The position numbers and the translations under genes were made by a program. Shown here one piece after another: positions 29,302 through 33,198 of a stretch of DNA of 33,198 nucleotides. The stretch's first letter is position 1. Each line of letters starts with the position of its first letter. Location: the NCBI GenBank assembly GCA_030826715.1, contig JAUUDL010000128.1, positions 1 through 33,198 of the forward strand, written 5' to 3'. This DNA is from Hydrogenimonas sp. Lineage in GTDB: Bacteria > Campylobacterota > Campylobacteria > Campylobacterales > Hydrogenimonadaceae. The notes under the pieces were generated by a model, which ran no database searches, was not told the DNA's origin, and worked only from the letters and a program-made list of their open reading frames with translations.

Positions 29302-31107
29302 GTGGCTTCGATATTCAATGCCCTCAATATCGGATACAGCGGCCTCAAAACCTCCCAGATCGCGATCGATACGACCGGCCACAATATCGCCAATGCCGAA
29401 AATCCCGACTATACCCGTCAGCGCACCGTCATCGAGCCCAACACGCCGCTCAACACGTCGCCGGGAGACGTGGGACTTGGGGCCAAGATCGACGAAATTG
29501 TCAGAATTCATGACGAATTTGTCCATAAACGGCTCAAAAACGCCTCTTCAGGCAGCGAATACAGCCAGATGCGACAGGAGACGATGTCCGAAATTTCGCG
29601 TTACTTCCCCGAGATCGACAAAAACGGTATCTACAACGCGATGCAGGACTATTTCAACGCCTGGAACGATTTTTCCAAAAACAGCGACGACAGCTCGCTC
29701 AAAGTGAATCTGGCCCAGCAGACGCGCACATTTACCGCGACCATCCGTGACACCCGTGCCCAGATCGCCTCGGTCCAGGAAGAGCTCGACAACAGGCTCA
29801 AATCCTCGGTTGACGAAATCAACAGGCTGGGTAAAGAGATCGCCACACTCAATATCAAAATCAACAGTCACGAAGCGGGTGGGGACCACGCCAACGATCT
29901 GCGCGACAAACGAGACAAACTCGAGCTCGCGTTGAGTAAACTGGTCGATATTTCGGTCTCCAAAGGCGATCTTCAGCCTGACAGCACCGTCGACAGCCAC
30001 CTGGTCGAATCGGGTGATGTCTATCATCTCAATATCGGCGGATCCTCTGTCGTCGACGGGGCCTCTTTCCATCCGTTGGTTCTTTCGGGAAAGGTGGGAA
30101 ACAGCCGTTTTTCCAACATTTACTACAAGCGCCAGGATGGAGAGATGTTCGACATCACCAACTACATCCACGGCGGGAAGGTGGGTGCAATCCTTTCGCT
30201 GCGAGATGGTGACATCCAGGACGTTTTGGATGATATGGACAGTTTCGCCTCGTCGATGATCATGCATACCAACGACATCTATGCCGCGCATGCCACCACG
30301 TCGATGCGCGGCAATGTCGAAATAGATCCCGATGCTTACCTCTCAAATTCGGATCTGCCCATAAACGACGGTGCTTTCTATCTGAAGGTCTACGATATCG
30401 ACGGCAACGAGGTGGCCAAAAGAGAGATCGGCATCTCGGGAAGCAAAAAGTTTTCCGAGATCCGCGATGCGATCAATGCCGACCTTGACGACAACAGTGA
30501 CAACGACACGACAGACGATGTCGACGATTTTCTCAACGCTAAGATCAACAACGGTATATTTCAGATCGACATGAAAAATGGCCTGGCCGAGAGTGGATAT
30601 AGATTTGCCATCGAAGAGGCCGACAGCGACAATCCCACGCTGTTTGCGGGTGTGCTCGGACTTTCACGTTTTCTGGATGGAAATGATGCGGCAAGTATCA
30701 AACTCCACAAGCCATTCGATGACAATCCTGTCAAAATCGGCGGCAACGCGGCGCCGATCGCGGGGGACAATCGTGTCGCCAACGCGATGCTCGAGCTACA
30801 ATACCAGAAGGTCGGCTTCTATAAACCTGCAGGATCGAAACATCTGGTTTCCGAAGATACATTGAGCGGATTTTTCCGTATGAGTGTGACGCATGTGGCG
30901 GATGTGACCGCTGCCAGTACGACAACGGCCGAAACCTCGCAATCGCTGCTGAATGCGGTGGTCAACGAGTTCGACGCCATCAGCAAGGTCGACCTGGACG
31001 AGGAGTTGACCAATCTGATGAAGTATCAGACGGGTTACAGCGCCAGCGCCAAAGTGATATCGACGATCGATCAGATGATACAGACGCTGCTGGGCATCAA
31101 ACAGTAA
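29302..31107 (+). CDS. flgK: Flagellar hook-associated protein 1 FlgK
   Basis: IFNALNIGYSGLKTSQIAIDTTGHNIANAENPDYTRQRTVI; C-terminal DEELTNLMKYQTGYSASAKVISTIDQMIQTLLGI; GTG start. Confidence 0.96.
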   Translation: MASIFNALNIGYSGLKTSQIAIDTTGHNIANAENPDYTRQRTVIEPNTPLNTSPGDVGLGAKIDEIVRIHDEFVHKRLKNASSGSEYSQMRQETMSEISRYFPEIDKNGIYNAMQDYFNAWNDFSKNSDDSSLKVNLAQQTRTFTATIRDTRAQIASVQEELDNRLKSSVDEINRLGKEIATLNIKINSHEAGGDHANDLRDKRDKLELALSKLVDISVSKGDLQPDSTVDSHLVESGDVYHLNIGGSSVVDGASFHPLVLSGKVGNSRFSNIYYKRQDGEMFDITNYIHGGKVGAILSLRDGDIQDVLDDMDSFASSMIMHTNDIYAAHATTSMRGNVEIDPDAYLSNSDLPINDGAFYLKVYDIDGNEVAKREIGISGSKKFSEIRDAINADLDDNSDNDTTDDVDDFLNAKINNGIFQIDMKNGLAESGYRFAIEEADSDNPTLFAGVLGLSRFLDGNDAASIKLHKPFDDNPVKIGGNAAPIAGDNRVANAMLELQYQKVGFYKPAGSKHLVSEDTLSGFFRMSVTHVADVTAASTTTAETSQSLLNAVVNEFDAISKVDLDEELTNLMKYQTGYSASAKVISTIDQMIQTLLGIKQ

Positions 31108-31127
31108 TCCGTGAGCCTTTTTGAGCG

Positions 31128-31934
31128 ATGAAGTGCCCCTGCCTCACGACGTCGATTCTCGTTTTTATTTTTCTTCTCTCGTTTTTCGGCCCTCTCTTTT
31201 ACGACGTCGACCCCTATGCGCTACATCCCGATGCGCTGCTGCTGGCCCCTTCATGGCAGCATCCGCTCGGAACCGACCGACTCGGGCGCGATCTGCTCGC
31301 CCGCATCATGCAGGGTGGCCAGGTATCGCTTACCATTGGTGTGGGTAGTGCGCTGATCGCATCGCTTCTTGGGCTGGTGGTCGGTATCGCCGCTGGACTC
31401 TTTCGCGGAATCGTGGACAAGTTCTTCGTCGTGATCGTCGATCTCTTTTTGACCTTCCCCACATTCTTTCTGCTTCTGGCGCTCGTCAGCTATGTCGAGG
31501 CGTCGGTATGGGTGCTGATATTCGTCATCTCGATCACCGGATGGATGACGATGGCGCGGATGATCCGCGCCGAAAGCTTCGCGATCGGACGCAAACCCTT
31601 CGTCAAGATCCTCAAAATCGCCCATGTGCCGACTTACAAAATTATCTTCAAATATTTCGCACCGCTGCTGGCTCCGATCTTTTTCGTCAGTTTCACCTTC
31701 GGTGTGGGCGGCGCGATACTCGGAGAGAGTGCGTTGAGTTTTCTGGGGCTTGGGATCACACCGCCGCAGATCAGCTGGGGCACGCTGATCGGTGAAGGCA
31801 AGGAGGTGATGGAGATCGCCTGGTGGATCAGTTTCTTCCCGGGATTGATGATCTTTCTGGTCACCTTTTCACTGATGCAGATTTCGGACTATCTGCAGAC
31901 GATGACCAACCGGAAAGAGGTGATCGCATCATAA
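31128..31934 (+). CDS. ABC transporter permease, DppC/OppC family
   Basis: PLGTDRLGRDLLARIMQGGQVSLTIGVGSA; FGVGGAILGESALSFLGLGITPPQISWGTLIGEG. Confidence 0.92.
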   Translation: MKCPCLTTSILVFIFLLSFFGPLFYDVDPYALHPDALLLAPSWQHPLGTDRLGRDLLARIMQGGQVSLTIGVGSALIASLLGLVVGIAAGLFRGIVDKFFVVIVDLFLTFPTFFLLLALVSYVEASVWVLIFVISITGWMTMARMIRAESFAIGRKPFVKILKIAHVPTYKIIFKYFAPLLAPIFFVSFTFGVGGAILGESALSFLGLGITPPQISWGTLIGEGKEVMEIAWWISFFPGLMIFLVTFSLMQISDYLQTMTNRKEVIAS

Positions 31935-32642
31935 AAGTTTGAGCGCTCTTTCGAGATCTTCTGGGGTATCGATGCCGAAACTCTTCGTTTCGACTTCGAT
32001 CATCGCGATGTCGTAGCCATGTGAAAGGGCGCGGAGCTGTTCGAGCTTTTCGATATGCTCGAGCGGCGCGTGGGGCAGTCGGCAGAAGCGTTCGAGCATC
32101 TTTCTGGTGTAGCCGTAGAGGCCGAGGTGCCCTTTGTAACCGTCGAATCCACCCTCTCTGTCATAGGGGATAGAACTTCGGGAGAAGTAGAGGGCACGGC
32201 CGCTCTCGTCGGTGACGACCTTGACCATGTTCGGATCGGCAGCCTCTTCTACCTCGATACGCTTGTAGGCCGAACAGATCATGACGCGTGGGTCGTTGCG
32301 GTGTTTTCGCACCGACTCCTCCAGTGCCTCGACGATGGCTGGTTCGATGAAAGGTTCGTCGCCCTGGACGTTGAGGATGATCGCTTCATCGTCGAGACCA
32401 AGATGGGTTGCTGCCTCGTTGATGCGGTCGGTACCGCTTTGGTGCGAAGGGCTGGTCATTACCGCCTTGATGCCGTAATCGGCACAGACATCGGCCACTT
32501 CGGGCGCATCGGTGGCGACGGCGACCTCGTCAACCGAGGCGACGGCTCTGGCGGTGGCGACGACCATCGGTACACCGCCGACATCGGCGAGGACTTTGCC
32601 TGGAAAACGGGTGGAAGCCATACGCGCGGGAATGATAATCAT
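31929..32642 (-). CDS. kdsB: 3-deoxy-manno-octulosonate cytidylyltransferase
   Basis: MIIIPARMASTRFPGKVLADVGGVPMV; NVQGDEPFIEP; ...HLGLYGYTRKMLERF. Confidence 0.96.
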   Translation of the reverse strand: MIIIPARMASTRFPGKVLADVGGVPMVVATARAVASVDEVAVATDAPEVADVCADYGIKAVMTSPSHQSGTDRINEAATHLGLDDEAIILNVQGDEPFIEPAIVEALEESVRKHRNDPRVMICSAYKRIEVEEAADPNMVKVVTDESGRALYFSRSSIPYDREGGFDGYKGHLGLYGYTRKMLERFCRLPHAPLEHIEKLEQLRALSHGYDIAMIEVETKSFGIDTPEDLERALKLL

Positions 32643-32648
32643 ACGATA

Positions 32649-32678
32649 CCTTTTTTGCTATAATTCTACCAAAAAAGG
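32649..32678. promoter_or_regulatory. Overlapping divergent promoters (kdsB minus, methyltransferase plus) inside an inverted repeat
   Basis: CCTTTTTTG-CTATAATTCTAC-CAAAAAAGG; plus TATAAT 32659-32664, minus TAGAAT 32663-32668. Confidence 0.55.
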
Positions 32679-32687
32679 GCGCGCTTC

Positions 32688-33198
32688 TTGCTTTTCTACC
32701 AGCCAATGGAAGGGTATCGTTTCAACAGCGACTCCATTTTTCTCTACGATTTCGCATCGAATTTCTCCCCGAAAGGCTCACTTCTGGATGTGGGATGCGG
32801 CGTGGGGGTCATCGGGCTGCTTCTCGCACGCGATTTTCCCGTGTCGCCGACGCTGGTGGAAAAGCAGGCGAAAATGGCCGCATACGCTCGCAAGAATATG
32901 CAGGTCAACGGCATCGAAGGCAGGCTGCTCGAAGGCGATTTTCTGGAGCTTGAGAATCGGGAGCTCGGGACGTTTGATACGATCGTCTCCAATCCCCCCT
33001 TTTACCACGAAAATGTAGTGCAGAGCAACGATGCGCATATGCACGCGTGCCGCTACAACACCCATCTGCCGATCGACGCCTTTTTCAAAAAGAGCGCCTC
33101 ATTGCTCAAGCCGCGCGGCCGATTTATCTTCTGTTACGACGCATCGCAGCTTCCTCAGATCACAATGGCGCTGGAGGAGGCGAAACTGCGGATGGAGA
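32688..33198 (+). CDS. TrmN6-like tRNA1(Val) (adenine-N6)-methyltransferase, truncated by window end
   Basis: LFYQPMEGYRFNSDSIFLYDF, LLDVGCGVGVIGLLLA, SNPPFY; TTG 32688 (or ATG 32706) start; continues past 33198. Confidence 0.8.
   Translation, partial: MLFYQPMEGYRFNSDSIFLYDFASNFSPKGSLLDVGCGVGVIGLLLARDFPVSPTLVEKQAKMAAYARKNMQVNGIEGRLLEGDFLELENRELGTFDTIVSNPPFYHENVVQSNDAHMHACRYNTHLPIDAFFKKSASLLKPRGRFIFCYDASQLPQITMALEEAKLRME

Noticed and set aside
31111-31131. Six-codon minicistron GTGAGCCTTTTTGAGCGATGA before the permease
   Set aside because: No Shine-Dalgarno sequence and too short to distinguish from chance.

Overview
This looks like a gene-dense chromosomal segment from a Campylobacterota (epsilonproteobacterial) genome; the genus cannot be fixed from sequence alone. 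I saw no rRNA, tRNA, CRISPR, transposase or phage genes. Main blocks: (i) ppk2, valS and a UvrD/Rep helicase; (ii) a nine-gene minus-strand operon (16289->6894) encoding a type II secretion/MSHA-pilus-like machine in the order mshI-J-K-L-M-N-[182 aa]-E-G, with no pilin or prepilin peptidase in the window; (iii) era-hslU-hslV-rplI; (iv) an M3 oligopeptidase, nhaA and argG; (v) a flaG-fliS-(fliT-position ORF) operon without fliD; (vi) rsmD and flgI-flgJ-flgM-flgN-flgK; (vii) an orphan DppC/OppC-type permease, kdsB, and a truncated TrmN6-like methyltransferase. Items most worth a second look: a decaying ~143-nt tandem repeat between nhaA and argG, which carries sigma54-like motifs and ends in a long inverted repeat spanning the argG stop codon; an untracked 35-aa single-TM ORF that appears to be the first cistron of the nhaA transcript; a miniaturised receiver-like protein; sigma54 and sigma28 promoters that revise flagellar start sites; and compact, near-symmetric divergent promoters.
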